Assembly: GCF_033115175.1 (NCBI RefSeq)
Contig: NC_084827.1
Location: 61,379,201-61,443,200 of the forward strand
Direction: 5' to 3'
DNA length: 64,000 nt
DNA from: Lepus europaeus
Taxonomy: Eukaryota; Chordata; Mammalia; Lagomorpha; Leporidae
The notes under the pieces are model-generated. The model saw nothing but the letters and a program-made list of their open reading frames with translations. It was not told the DNA's origin and made no database searches. This document shows positions 1 through 11,578 of the stretch, piece after piece. Every line of letters begins with the position of its first letter. Positions within the stretch are counted from its first letter, which is position 1. A program made the translations under genes and the position numbers.

Positions 1-287
1 TTAAGCTGCTGCTTGCAATGCCAGCATCCCATATCAGAGCTCCAGCTTCAGTCCCAGCTGCTCCACTTCCAGCACAGCTCCCTGCTAATGTGTGTGGGAA
101 GGCAGCCAATGACGGCCCAAGTATTTGGGCTCCTGCCACCCACATGGGAGATGAGGATGGAGTTCCTGGCTCCTGGCTTCAGCCTGGCCCAGCCCTGGTT
201 GTTGTGGGCCCTCTGGGGAGTGAACCAGGGGCTGGAAGATCTCTCTTTCTCTCCATCACTCTGCCTTCTAAATGAATCAAATATTTA
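1..287 (+). repeat. CSINE, truncated by window start
   Basis: Begins in the tRNA-related head (gctgcttgcaatgccagcat) and ends with aatgaatcaaatatttaag. Confidence 0.85.
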
Positions 288-345
288 AGAGAGAGAGAGA
301 GAGAGGAAGGAAGAAAAGAAGGAAGGAAGGAAGGGAAGGAGGGGA
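288..345 (+). repeat. (AG)n/(GGAA)n purine microsatellite
   Basis: An AG run passing into GGAA units, expanded from the preceding SINE tail. Confidence 0.85.
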
Positions 346-493
346 TTGCCAGGTTGTGGGGAAGTCACACATCCACTCACTGTGACATAGCTGGATCAGG
401 GGTGTGGGACCTACCTTATCTTCTGAGAGTCTGCATTCCTTCCACAACTTGTGAATGACTTGTTCACTGCCTTTGTTGAGCTTGCATTGTTTC

Positions 494-824
494 TTTTCTT
501 TTTTTTTTTTTTTTTTTTTTTTTTTGGGACAGGTAGATTTATAGACCATGAGAGAGAGAGACAAAGGTCTTCATTCCGTTAGTTCACTCCCCAAATGGCC
601 GCTACAGCCGGAGCTACGCCAATACAAAGCCAGGAGCCAGGTGCTTCCTCCTGGTCTCCCATGTAGGTGCAGGGCCTAAGCACTTGGGCCATCCTCCACT
701 GCCCTCTCCGGCCACAGCAGAGAGCTGGACTGGAAGAGGAGCAACCGGGTCTATAACCTGGCGCCCATATGGGATGCTGGCACTGCAGGCGGAGGATTAA
801 CCAAGTGAGCCATGGCGCCGGCCC
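494..824 (-). repeat. CSINE (gtgagccatggcgccggcc-head subfamily)
   Basis: Full length with a long T run at its left. Target-site duplications gagcttgcattgtttc (478-493) and gagcttgcattgcttc (825-840) prove a retroposition event. Confidence 0.92.
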
Positions 825-840
825 GAGCTTGCATTGCTTC

Positions 841-1332
841 AAACTCTGCCTTTTGTGGGAAATTATTTTGTTAAAAAAAAAAAGTTCCCCTACTCCTCTA
901 CAGTCACCATGTGACACCTTGGACATTTGAGAATGTCCAAGTCTGCGGAGACGCTGACATGCTGGCGTGGCGCAGGGTCACACTCCCCTGCCTGGAAACC
1001 CCAGACAGATGCCTGCTGCCTGACTGTGGAGCTTCCTCCCACGCCATGTCAATCCGCACAGGTTTTCTGAACCAGAGAAAGTTTGTCATCCTAATGCTTT
1101 ATCCCTAAATACGTCAATTTCCCTTTCAAAAAATAAAGATGTTTTCCAACAAAAATCACTATTGCTATCACCCCCAGTGATTCCATATTACATAATGTAC
1201 CACCCACTTTAAAATGTCCTTCGTTTTCCCAAAAATGTCTTCCAGTGTCCCCAGCCACCACCAAATCTTATTTAACGAGAACAACCTCTGCCATTTGTTC
1301 TTTCATGATGTTGATTTTCTTTGGAAACGTAC
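841..1332. other. Unique intergenic DNA
   Basis: No repeat or gene recognised. Short open frames on both strands have no homology that I can see. Confidence 0.5.
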
Positions 1333-1440
1333 AGGATCTTCAAAAAGTTCATGACAATGTGCATTATGAAAAAACTATGCATGGCTTTCAAAATAAGTTG
1401 CAACAAAATAAACTTATATTAACTTGCTAAGACTTCCCTG
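1333..1440. mobile_element. Mariner-type MITE with ttcaaaaagttcatgg terminus
   Basis: Starts tcttcaaaaagttcatga, with the AT-rich internal motif aaataaactta. The same short element recurs at 7310, 13440, 31438, 33305, 52503 and 58812. Confidence 0.55.
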
Positions 1441-1449
1441 AACAGAGTT

Positions 1450-2475
1450 TTGTTTGAGATCCTAACAAGGATAAGACATCAGTTTGAAAAGAACCCCCAT
1501 CAGAACAACAGGTTGGAGGTGAAGCCCACAGTGGCAGGAAGAAACTTACCCTATGTGTCCATACTGTGACTGACAAGAGTGACAATTAACAGCAGAGGAT
1601 AACCAACGCCACAGACATCCCAGCTGATTCAGCCTACACAATTCTCACTGAAATTAAAGTGGAGCAAACATCATTTGCTGCCAAAACTCTCTCTACCACA
1701 TCTGCTGCAGACAAGAGCAGAGATTTCAATGGGCAGGTTAAACAAGTGAGAGTAGGATTCTGAAGCATTTCTTTGATGAAGTTGAACTGGAGATGAAGCC
1801 TGGCTTTACCCATACTATCCCAATGACAAAGCACAATCAAAGCACTGGCTACCAAGAGGCAGAAGTAGTTGTCACAGCAAAAGCAGACCAGTCAAGAGCA
1901 AAGGTCATGGTGAGAGTGTTTTTTGGGGATACTCAAGGCATTTTGCTGGTTGACTTTCTAGAAGGCTAAAGAACAATGACATCTACTTATTGGAAGAGTG
2001 TTGAGAGAAAGTAAGCCAAAGCTTTAGCAAAAAAAAAAAAAAAAAGGAAATCTTCAGCAGAGAATCCTTCTCCACCATGACCATGCTCCTGCTCCTTCCT
2101 CTCATCCAACAAGGGCAATTTTGCAAGAGCTTCAATGGGAAATCATTGGGCATCCTTACAACCCTGATGTGGTGCCTTCTCCCTCCTTTGTGTTTCCTAA
2201 TTTTACAAAATCTTTAAAGGATACTTATGTTTTTTCAGTTGAGAATGCAAGAGAGAGAGGGAGGGAGAAAGGGAGGGAGGGAGAGAGGCAGGGAGAGAGA
2301 GAGAGAGGAGACATAGCATTGACCTGCCTAACTTCTTTAGAGAGGAACTAGATGGCTGGTATCCTCACTAACAGGCGTGTCTTGAACTTTATGGAACTGG
2401 TGCTGAGAAAAGAAGGCTATCTTTTTAATTTAATCTTTCAACTACTTTTTCCATGAAAATCCCCTCATACCCAGG
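1450..2475 (+). pseudogene. Decayed mariner-like DNA transposon with transposase remnant
   Basis: Between about 1900 and 2230 the sequence matches what I recall of mammalian mariner-like transposase. Nucleotides 2121-2230 translate to residues like WEIIGHPYNPD and FVFPNFTKSLK, corresponding to the [HPP]YSPDLAPSDF...FP.L.K.LKG region of the catalytic domain. The reading frame is broken repeatedly (poly-A insertion at 2029-2045, purine microsatellite at 2250-2310), so it is a fossil. Confidence 0.55.
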
Positions 2476-3084
2476 CCAGTTATTTCACAGAAAGTTCAAC
2501 ATCCTGGATTTATTTGTTTCCTCATAATTAGACTCAACACTGTAAGCAAGAATTCTACTGATAGAGCATGTTGATTACTTTTCAATATTGCAGAATGTTC
2601 CTTCAAAACAAGGCACCAAATAGATCATCATTTCCTGCATGCTAGGATGGTGTCATCTTCCTCTCCCACCCAAATATTTCCTTCCTGCTTCAGCATTCTG
2701 GGATCACCAGATCAAGGTTGGGTTTATTGATCTGAACATTTTTTTCTTATCATTTTTCAAATTTTTTATCTATTGATAGCGGTGGTAGTTTGAGTTTGTT
2801 CCATTCTCCATCATTCTCTGCTAAGAATTGAAACTGTGAAATGGATCTTTGGGCATTTTCATTTTTGCCAAAGTCCCCCTGCTGCAGATAACTAAACAAA
2901 CAGAGTTACAGATGTGGTATAGCTGGTGCTGGAAGGGACCATCCTGGTCCCCCTCTGTGAAATCAAATGACTTTCAAGTGTTTTCTTATCTCCAGAATCA
3001 CATTGCCAATTTTGACCCCTATCGAAAAATATGTTGTTCAAGGCAAGGTTGGGAACTCTTCCTAGTTCTGGCCGCTGATCATTA
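2476..3084. other. Unique intergenic DNA
   Basis: AT-rich, with no gene. A weak MIR/L2-like patch (gctggaagggaccatcctgg, about 2921-2945) is all that stands out. Confidence 0.4.
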
Positions 3085-3208
3085 GTAACATTATTTAGTA
3101 CCTGATACACACTGCGTGGGACTCCTGTGTCCAATTCCCCATCTTCACAGCAATCCTGTGAATGTGGTGATATTATTGTCTCATTTTATTGAATGAAAAA
3201 TTGAGGCT
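3085..3208 (-). repeat. MIR relic
   Basis: Antisense MIR features: acagcaatcctgtgaatgtg, then tctcattttattgaatgaaa and ttgaggctta, the diverged inverse of the MIR tail. Confidence 0.6.
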
Positions 3209-3210
3209 TA

Positions 3211-3552
3211 GGGCTGGTGCTGTGGTGCATCAAGCTAAGCCATCACTTGGAATGCCAGCGTCCCAAATCAGAGTGCCAGTTCAAGTCCCAGCTTCTCCAC
3301 TTCCAATCCAGTCCCCTGCTAAATGACCTAGGAAGGCAGCAGAATGTGGCCCAAGTACTTGGGGCCCTTCCACTCATATGGGAAACCCAGGTGGAGTTCC
3401 AGGCTCCTGGCTTCAGCCTGGCCTAGGCCTGACCATTGTGGCCATTTGGGGAGTGAACTGGCAGATGGAAGACCTCTTTCTGTTTCTGTGTTTCCCTGTC
3501 TCTTTCTGAAACTCTGCCTTTTAAATAAAATAAATCTTAAAAAAAAAAAAAC
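3211..3552 (+). repeat. CSINE, full length
   Basis: Head gggctggtgctgtggtgc, tail aaataaaataaatctt plus 13 A. Confidence 0.9.
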
Positions 3553-4520
3553 CTGGAGCTTATAATTATTGTTACTTGCCTTTATTTGTCAGAGCCAGGA
3601 CCAAAACCAACACCCTTATTAGAGACAAGAAAATCCAGGTTTTTGTTTGTTTGTTTTGTTTTTTCTGATGGGCAGAGTTGGGGCAGGGATCTGGTATGTG
3701 CGCTTCAAAAAATGTTGGCACCAACCCTGGCCTCTGGCTGGGAAGGTGGCCAGTCCTGGCACGCAGGAGAATGGGTACAAGGTTTGATCGATTTGCTGAG
3801 AGATGTGGAGGCTGTGTTTCTGTGTGTCTCAAGTCTTGCATATAAACATGCAGAAATGATATCCCCATCATCCTTTTCAAAGCATTATAGCACTTCCTGA
3901 GTATTATGAGTAAAATGACTATCAGTGAAATCCAACAAAAAGAATTGGCTGAAGGACTAGGTATGAACAGCTTGCTTCTACTGGTGTAGCGCTGCTAGTG
4001 CCTGAACCCCGGCCATCATCCACATGTATTCGTTACACTTAACCAAAATCCCACAAACGCGTGACATTCAGATGCATGCTCCAAGGAACAGCTTTTCTCT
4101 TCCCATCGCAGACTCTGAGCTGTGTGCACTGCATTTGGAATGAACAAGCAACACGATGTTTCTTGGTAACTGGGCTAACGATACTGTCTCCTTAGTAATG
4201 CACATGGTTTAAATGAATGGCGTTTAGGACTTTGCCGATGCTTTAGCGTTTAATTGGTCTACTTTTGTGGTGGATTTTTCCATAGCACAGGTTATGCCTT
4301 TGCGGGGTTCAGGTCTGAGGAAATCGCCAAGATAGTCCCGGAAACAACAAACAGTTGCCTTCACAGAGAGAGACTCCTGGTGTGGAAGTGTCCTTCGCTC
4401 ACCTGAGGGGCTGCCTGGTCACATTGGGGCGGGTGTGTGACCATGACAGAAAAGACAGCCACCTGGACCTCCTACTTTATCTCTGGGAAGATTCTGGAAA
4501 GTCTTAAGAAACCAAGGATT
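3553..4520. other. Unique intergenic DNA
   Basis: About 970 bp without a recognised repeat or gene. Opposing open frames of about 100 codons at 3572-3900 lie over each other and are most likely chance. Confidence 0.5.
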
Positions 4521-4857
4521 GGGGCTGGCATAGTGGCACAATAGGTTAATCCTCTGCCTGTGGCACCAGCATCCCATTTGGGTGCCGGTTCTAGTCCCAG
4601 CTGCTCCTCTTCCAGTCCAGCTCTCTGTTATGGCCTGGGAAAGCAGTGGAAGACGGCTCAAGTCCTTGGGCCCCTGCACCCGTTTGGGAGACCAGAAGAA
4701 GCTCCTGGATCCTGGCTTCAGATCGGCGCAGCTCCGGCCATTGCAGCCACTTGGGGAGTGAACCAACGGATGGAAGACCTTTCTCTCTGTCTCTCCCTCT
4801 CACTGTCTGTAACTCTACCTCTCAAATAAACAAATAAAATCTTTTAAAAAAATTAAA
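4521..4857 (+). repeat. CSINE, full length with target-site duplication
   Basis: Flanked by aagaaaccaaggatt (4506-4520) and aagaaaccaaagatt (4858-4872). Confidence 0.92.
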
Positions 4858-4899
4858 AAGAAACCAAAGATTTAGGCCATTCTCCAGGCTTATTGGGTT

Positions 4900-5216
4900 C
4901 TTTTTATTTTATTTATTATTTATTTATTTAAAGGCAGAGAAAGCACAAGAGATCATCCATCTGTTGGTTCATTTCTTCACATGCCCACAACAGCTGGGGC
5001 TAAGCCAGGCCAAAGCCAGGAGGCAAGAACTCCATCAGGGTCTCTCACATTGGTGGCAGGGACTCAGCTACTTGAGCCATTGCCTGCTGCCTCCCAGGGT
5101 CTGCATTAGCAGGAAGCTGGAGTCTGGAATGGAGCCAGGGCTCAAACCCAGGCACCACGTATGGGATGTGGGCTTCCCAGGTGGCATCTTCACACTGTGC
5201 CACACACCCGCCACCT
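4900..5216 (-). repeat. CSINE, older subfamily
   Basis: Begins ttatttatttaaaggcagag; diagnostic older body cacaacagctggggctaagc and ggcatcttcacactgtgcca. Confidence 0.85.
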
Positions 5217-5566
5217 AACTGGAATTTTTAAACTTTCCAGCATAAGGACAAGTGTTTATAGAGATAGACGTAGATGGGTCACTTTGGGGGTCCATGGGAA
5301 CAGCAGGTACCCCATCCTTTCAGGCAGTGGAAGGCTCCCTGAGGAAGCATCACGTAAATTCAAACCTGAAGATAGAAAAGGAGTGGGCCAGGGGAAGGGG
5401 ACAGGGTGCAGGCTGAGGTGATTCCTGGCTGAGAAGACAGCAAGTGCCAGTGACAGTGACTGACAGTGCTGGACTCGGGGAATGTGAGGAGAAGTGGCAG
5501 AAGAAATAGGCTACATGGCATGCTGTTGGAGACCATGTAGGTCAGGAGGTTAGAACTGATTATGAA
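5217..5566. other. Unique or very old repeat DNA
   Basis: The stretch around 5310-5480 (ggctccctgaggaagcatca, aacctgaagatagaaaagga) resembles an ancient mammalian interspersed repeat but is too diverged to name. Confidence 0.35.
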
Positions 5567-5889
5567 GGGGCTGGCATTGTGGCATAGTGAGTTAAGCATC
5601 CACCTGTGGTACTAGCATCCCTTATGGGTGCAGGTTCAAGTCTTGGCTGCTCCAGTTCAGATCCAGCTCCCTGCTGAAGGCCTGGAAAGACACTGAAAGA
5701 TGGCCCAAGTGCTTGGGCCCCTGGACCCATATGGGAGACCTGGAAGAAGCTTCTGTCTCCTGGCTTCAGATCAGCCCAGCTCTGGCTATTGTGGCCATTT
5801 GGAGAGTGGACCAGTGGATGGAAGACCTCTCTCTCTGTCTGTAACTCTGCCTCTCAAGTAAATAAATAAATCTTAAAAAAAAAAAAAAA
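5567..5889 (+). repeat. CSINE, full length
   Basis: ggggctggcattgtggcata to poly-A; imperfect duplication agaactgatt / agaattgatg. Confidence 0.9.
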
Positions 5890-6458
5890 GAATTGATGGT
5901 GAGGACAGCATGGAGTCCCCAGTGGGTTCTAGCTAGATATGATGTCACCACCCCTCTGTGGAGAGCTATGTGTGTGGCCTCCATGTGTTTGTGGTAGAGG
6001 TGGCCAGCCTAAGGCCACCAAGATCTGCCACAGCAGCTGACAGGATGGCCCAAGTAGCATCTGGATCCCAGTTCCCGTCATCATGAGACAGAAGCCCTAG
6101 AACCTGGGTGACATCATGGCTTCATTCCCACATTCAAAGACCAGCTGGGCAGGTGACCTAAAAGGTGTTGACCATACACAGCGCGCATGTGCTGTGTCTG
6201 GCTTGTGGAAGACAGCAGCAAGGGTTCTGAGCTGTGGAGTCTGGTGCTTCAAGCATGAGTCATCTATCACTGCCGTAAGTTGGTCCCATCATCTTGATTA
6301 CGACATAAGAGATGGCACTGCAGAGATTCCAAACTGAATGTTGAAATTCCTACCAGTGGCATGAAAACTCGTTTTTCTTTCTGAAACATGGAAAGAAAAC
6401 AGTGAAAAGATGAGTCAACAACGACTGACACAAAATAGAAGATTGGAGCAGCAATTTT
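5890..6458. other. Unique intergenic DNA
   Basis: No gene or repeat recognised. Confidence 0.5.
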
Positions 6459-6797
6459 TTTTTTTTTTTTTGACAGGCAGAGTGGACAGTGAGAGAGACA
6501 GAGAGAAAGGTCTTCCTTTTTCCATTGGTTCACCCTCCAATGGCCGCCACGGTAGGCGCGCTGCAGCTGGCGCACCGCGCTGATCCGATGGCAGGAGCCA
6601 GGGACTTATCCTGGTCTCCCATGGGGTGCAGGACCCAAGCACTTGGGCCATCCTCCACTGCACTCCCTGGCCACAGCAGAGAGCTGGCCTGGAAGAGGGG
6701 CAACCGGGACAGAATCCGGTGCCCCCACCGGGACTAGAACCCGGTGTGCCGGCGCCGCAAGGCGGAGGATTAGCCTAGTGAGCCACGGCGCCGGCCC
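6459..6797 (-). repeat. Young CSINE, left arm of a head-to-head pair
   Basis: GC-rich ggctaatcctccgcc-type subfamily in reverse; duplications tggagcagcaatttt on both sides (6444-6458 and 6798-6812). Confidence 0.93.
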
Positions 6798-6827
6798 TGG
6801 AGCAGCAATTTTTAAAAAAATCACCCG

Positions 6828-7179
6828 AGCCGCCGCCGCGGCTCACTAGGCTAATCCTCTGCCTAGCGGCGCCGGCACACCGGGTTTTAGTCCCGGTGGG
6901 GGCACCGGATTCTGTCCCGGTTGCCCCTCTTCCAGGCCAGCTCTCTGCTGTGGCCCGGGAAGGCAGTGGAGGATGGCCCAAGTACTTGGGTCCTGCACCC
7001 CATGGGAGACCAGGATAGCACCTGGCTCCTGCCATCGGATCAGCGTGGTGCGCCGGCCGCAGCGCGCCAGCCGCGGCGGCCATTGGAGGGTGAACCAACG
7101 GCAAAAGGAAGACCTTTCTCTCTCTGTCTCTCTCTCTCACTGTCCACTCTGCCTGTCAAAAATTTAAAAAAAAAAAAAA
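6828..7179 (+). repeat. Young CSINE, right arm of a head-to-head pair
   Basis: Same young subfamily in the forward direction; duplications tcaccc at 6821-6826 and 7180-7185. The 5' ends of the two elements are 30 bp apart. Confidence 0.93.
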
Positions 7180-7309
7180 ATCACCCAAGAAGATGACAGG
7201 TTAAGGAAGACCCATGGTCAGTTTCCAGCTGTAGGCAATATTCCTCCATAAATGACACATGGCTGCTGTTGGAGGAATGGAGAGAATTGTCCCTCCCCAG
7301 CCACAATGC

Positions 7310-7425
7310 ACACTTTTAAAAAGTTCAGGGAAATCTGTTCTATGAAACTGCGCATGGGTTTGAATGTTTTGCATCAGCATAAATTTATTTCTTAATTCCA
7401 TGTTTTCACAGCCTTTGTGAAGCCC
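7310..7425. mobile_element. Mariner-type MITE copy
   Basis: Left end ttttaaaaagttcagggaaa, internal cataaatttatttcttaatt, right end cctttgtgaagcc. Confidence 0.5.
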
Positions 7426-8654
7426 TCACACAATTTGGACATAGAGTAGGCACCTACCTGCCCAACGTGCCGTCCCTGCAAAGGGATCTGACGTCACCAT
7501 CCATTAACTACTCACACGTTCGCAAGGATACAAGTTTACTCCTCATTTCTCTACCAAAGAGCAAGATGTAACCACAGGGTCTGCAGTGACTCCTGTCAGG
7601 AAACAATTAGACTTCCTGAATGATTGTGCCCCTTCAAAAACTGACAGAGGAGCAAGCAGATGAAAAAGCAAAAGACAAACTCCTCCCTTCGTCACCGTTC
7701 CCTCGGAGAATTCGATCTTCTGTAGCCAGATGACTCAGCTGACACACATATCAGGGACGATGAAGTCATGATGTGAGCGCGGGGTACGCCTAATGTGAGC
7801 CTAATGTGGCTCTCCAAGCTCGTGGGGCAGGGATGACTCGGTGAAGCTGGCTTCCGCATGCTGTCACTCTTGGCAACCAAGCCTCGCTGGAGGTTTCTCA
7901 AGTTCTCAAGCCCAGCACATTTTTCCCTGCCATTCTTCTCTTAAAGAGTGATATCACTGAGATCACACCTACAGGTGGGTGGTTATGTCGGAGAATGTCC
8001 CTGTGTTTAGGAGGTGTGTGTTAAAAGCTTCAGGGGGAAGTGGCATGCTGTCTGTAGCTGGTTTTCCAGTGGTTCCCATGCACTCACATGCATGCATACA
8101 GATGCACACATGATGCTGAATGTTTACAAATATTGGCTCTTGGCGAAGCAAAAATGGAAGTTCATTGTACTTTTCTCAAATTTTCTGTAGAATTGGAATT
8201 TTTCAGAATTAAATTTGTCGGGGGGCGGGTGGGGGTGGGGGAACCAAAGCACTTAAAATTTCAGCCCACAATTCCATGATTATCTCCATGCAATGGAGTT
8301 GGGCTTAAGGTCCATCCTCCTGTGTCTCCCTAGACCACCCATCTTCTAGAGCCTTCCATGGCTGCAACCTCTGAGAAATCAAAACACAGGTCGAGAGACA
8401 GAGTCTCCAATCCCATTAGACTCCAGTCCCCTCTGCACCCCAGCTGGGGCTTCCTGGCTGCTTTAGCATGTTGTCCTAGTTTGGCTAGGGCCAGCGGGTT
8501 CACGCCCGTGGGCACTGGCCTGGGACAGCCAGGCTAACAGCCCCATCTAGTGGTGGGACAGGAGCAGAAGGTGCCCCCTCCCAGGGGTCTGGTTTCTACC
8601 CATCCACCTGTGGCCCTCCCTGCCCTGGGTCCTCTCACCAGTGTGAGAGGGTCT
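7426..8654. other. Unique intergenic DNA
   Basis: About 1.2 kb with no recognised gene; a G-rich run (ggggggcgggtgggggtggg) lies at 8220-8239. Confidence 0.5.
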
Positions 8655-8705
8655 GGAGGCAGACAGCATGTAGCAGGTGTCCAGCAAATACCTGATGAAT
8701 GCATG
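8655..8705 (+). repeat. L2/MIR 3' relic
   Basis: agcaggtgtccagcaaatac and ctgatgaatgcatgg resemble the end of L2-type elements. Confidence 0.4.
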
Positions 8706-8734
8706 GATAATTGCATTCAAATGGAGATGAGAGA

Positions 8735-8825
8735 CATACTGTCACTATAGTTTTGAGTAAGCTAGTTAACATCTCAGGGTTTTTTTATCTGAAAACTGGG
8801 ACTAATAACAATATCTCAGGGGCTG

Positions 8826-8826
<1 letters not shown>
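8735..8826 (+). repeat. MIR relic
   Basis: gagtaagctagttaacatct then tatctgaaaactgggactaa: the MIR core and tail, with an AG microsatellite grown at its end. Confidence 0.7.

Positions 8827-8830
<4 letters not shown>

Positions 8831-8863
<33 letters not shown>
8831..8863 (+). repeat. (AG)16 microsatellite
   Basis: Uninterrupted dinucleotide run. Confidence 0.95.
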
Positions 8864-8866
<3 letters not shown>

Positions 8867-9048
8867 CAGAACAGTAAACACAAGACAAAAGGCAGCCATT
8901 CTTCAGCTGTGGTTGTCCTAGACTAAGTGGAGGTGGATCAAAGCAGCCAGGCAGTCCCCCAGAGAAGTCATCTAAGGCAAAAATTTTTGCAGGGTCCCTG
9001 GGGACAGAAGCGGGGAGAAGGCAGGTGGACAGCAAGGTGTCTGTACTT

Positions 9049-9383
9049 TATTTTCCTTTTTTAATTTACTTAGTTAGTGATCTGAAAGGCAGACAGGAAG
9101 AGAGGGACAGAGACAGAGACCGATTCCATCTGCTGTTTCACTCCCTCAAATGCCTGTAACAGTTGGGGCTGGGCCAGGCTGAAGCCAGGAGCCAGGAACT
9201 CCATTCAGGTCTGTGAAATGGGTGACAGGGACTCAAGTACTTGAGCCAACACCTACTACCTCCCAGAGTGCACATGATCAGGAAGCTGGAATTGGAAGTG
9301 GAGTCAGACTCAAATCCGGGCATTCCCATATGGGACAGGGGAGTCCCAGGGGGTGTCTTACCACAGCAGCGAATGCCCATCCT
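9049..9383 (-). repeat. CSINE, older subfamily
   Basis: Body tgtaacagttggggctgggc and the older-type ending gtgtcttaccacagcagcga. Confidence 0.85.
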
Positions 9384-10018
9384 CTCTGCCCTATTTTCAA
9401 GGACCAGGGGTCAGGAGACAAGACAGACTCAGAGCCGGGGAGATGGGGCTTCTCCCCATTTCCATACCAAACCCAGTAGAGTGCCATGGGGCAGAAGGAG
9501 GCTGTTGCCCAGGGCAATAGCTGGGGTGAGCAGCCAGCTCAGGTGCAGACAGCACTGACCCCAGAGAGCTGTGTGTGGCCCAGGGAGAGGCTGAGAGGCT
9601 CAGTAAAGGGGGCAAATGCCCTCCCTGGGGGGACTCCGACCATGACAGCTGGGACCAGGCTCCCCCACCCCCAGGCTGGGGAGGGCTGGAGCAGTCAGTT
9701 CCACAGGCTTTTGTCAATGACCCACACAAATGTAGAAAGTATGGCAGCCAAAATTGTGAAGAGTCTCCCCACGCCAGCAGAGTCGCTCCATGCTGGAGGT
9801 AACAAAACTAGGATAGGAAAATGGTCCCGTGGGCAGAACACCAGGCTGAAGCCAGCAAAGATCACATTCTGCAGGGACACGTGGAAAAGCCGAGACTGAG
9901 CTCCTTGGGCGCAGTGAGAGGGAAGTGCTGGGAACAGACAAGGGGTTAGTTTTTCTCAAGTTCTGGGTCTTCCCTTGCTGGGAATTGGCAGTGGTTTGTC
10001 CCCAAGGGTTCAGGGGTG
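9384..10018. other. Unique intergenic DNA
   Basis: GC-moderate. A 137-codon plus-strand frame (9486-9899) overlaps a 103-codon minus frame; neither resembles a protein. Confidence 0.5.
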
Positions 10019-10194
10019 GGAACATTGGCCCTCAATGTGGTGGTGTTGGGAGGTGGTGGAGACTTTAAGAGGTGGGGCTTGGGGCAAGATAATTAGGTCA
10101 TGGGGGCTGCACTGCCTGCAGAAGGGATTAATGTAGTTCTCAGGGGCCCTGGTCAGTTCCTGCTAGAGTGAGTTGTTTAAAAAGAGAGAGAACC
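10019..10194 (+). repeat. MaLR-type LTR relic (MLT1/MST-like)
   Basis: tgttgggaggtggtggagac, gataattaggtcatgggggc, agtgagttgtttaaaaagag follow the order of a mammalian MaLR LTR. Confidence 0.6.
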
Positions 10195-10306
10195 TGGGGC
10201 AAGGAGCTGGATTGGAAGAGGAGCAGCCTGGAATCAAACTGGCGTCCACACAGGATGCCTGCTTTGTAGGCACTGGCTTAACCTGCTATGCCACAGCGCT
10301 GACCCC
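10195..10306 (-). repeat. CSINE 5' fragment
   Basis: aaggagctggattggaagag to ctatgccacagcgctgaccc. Confidence 0.8.
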
Positions 10307-10512
10307 AGCAGCCAGTAATTCCATTGGCTTTCCTACATGAGTGGCAGGGACCCAACTATTTAAGCCATCATCTGCTCGCCTTTCAGGATGTACATCAGCA
10401 GGAAGCTAGATTAGAAGCATGGAGTAGCCAGGACTTGAACCAAGGACTCCAATACAGGATGTGGGTATCTCAAGTATTGGCATAACCCACTGCACCACAA
10501 CACCTGCCCTTC
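10307..10512 (-). repeat. CSINE fragment, older subfamily
   Basis: Directly abuts the preceding fragment; ends aacccactgcaccacaacac. Confidence 0.8.
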
Positions 10513-10886
10513 CATGGGATTTTTAAAGAATTAACGTATATAGTAGGCAGCCTACAGAGATGTTCCCATCTTCCCACGAGGTGTTCTGTAGGAAAGCTTG
10601 AACAGCCAAATAAATGTGGGAAACTCTGGCTCCATCCCACTTTCAGAGACTCACCACGTATCTTGCTATTCTGAGGCTCTGAGAAGCCCTGCAGTAAAGA
10701 AATTTGACAGTTCTCCACGTTTTCGGCATTGGCAGCAGAAAATGTTAATAGGGTCATAGGGCTGTGTTTGTGCCACAGAACTAGTGTTCTACCTGCTAAC
10801 ATTGGGAAAGTCCAACCCAGGCAACAAAAGCTGATCTTCATGGGCTGGACTTCATAACCTGTGATTTCATCATTAGAATTCTGCTC
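10513..10886. other. Unique intergenic DNA
   Basis: Nothing recognised. Confidence 0.5.
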
Positions 10887-11163
10887 GGGGCTGGCATTGT
10901 GGCTCAGTGCATAGAGTCACTGCTGGAGACGCCGCTAGTTCAAGCCCTGGCTGCTCCACTTCTGATCCAGCTCCCTACTGATGTGCTTAGGAAAGCATTG
11001 GAAGGAGGCCCAAGTACGTGGGTCCCCGCCACCTGTGTGGGTGACCTGGATGGAGTTCCCAGCTCCTGGCTTCAGCCTGGTCCAGCTGCAGCTGTTTCAG
11101 TCATTTAGGGAATGAACCAGAAAATGGATGATATCTCTCTCTCCCTCCCTCTCTCTGTATCAC
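10887..11163 (+). repeat. CSINE lacking its poly-A tail
   Basis: Head ggggctggcattgtggctca; ends in ctctctctgtatcact without aataaa/poly-A. Confidence 0.85.
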
Positions 11164-11274
11164 TTAGGTTATACTGTGTTTCATAGCATGTGGTATGGGA
11201 ATTAATTTGACCTTGTGTTTTTCAAGGGGGCTACCAGAAAGTTCAAAATTGCATGTGTGGTTCCCATTTTGTGT

Positions 11275-11335
11275 CCACTGGCCAACATTTTCCTCTCATA
11301 ACCTAGCACATAGTAGGAGCTTCATAATAGAGTCA
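11275..11335 (+). repeat. L2/MIR 3' relic
   Basis: cctagcacatagtaggagct tcataatag resembles the common L2/MIR ending. Confidence 0.5.
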
Positions 11336-11368
11336 CTTTTGAGACAAATCCGGATCGGTGTCTTTCCG

Positions 11369-11578
11369 TTTATTTACTTATTTTCATTTGAGACACACAG
11401 AGAGAGCTCCATCTGCTGGTCACTTCACTAAATGCTCACATCTGCCCCAGGCGGGGATCGGCCATCACTGCTGCCTTCCAGAGTCGGCATGGAAGGTGCA
11501 GGCAGCCATGGCGTTGAGTATCAAACCCAGGCACTCCAACATGGGACACTGGCCTAACCACTAGGCTAAATGCCACCC
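11369..11578 (-). repeat. CSINE with internal deletion
   Basis: tttatttacttattttcatt to cctaaccactaggctaaatg; about 100 bp of the body is missing. Confidence 0.8.
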
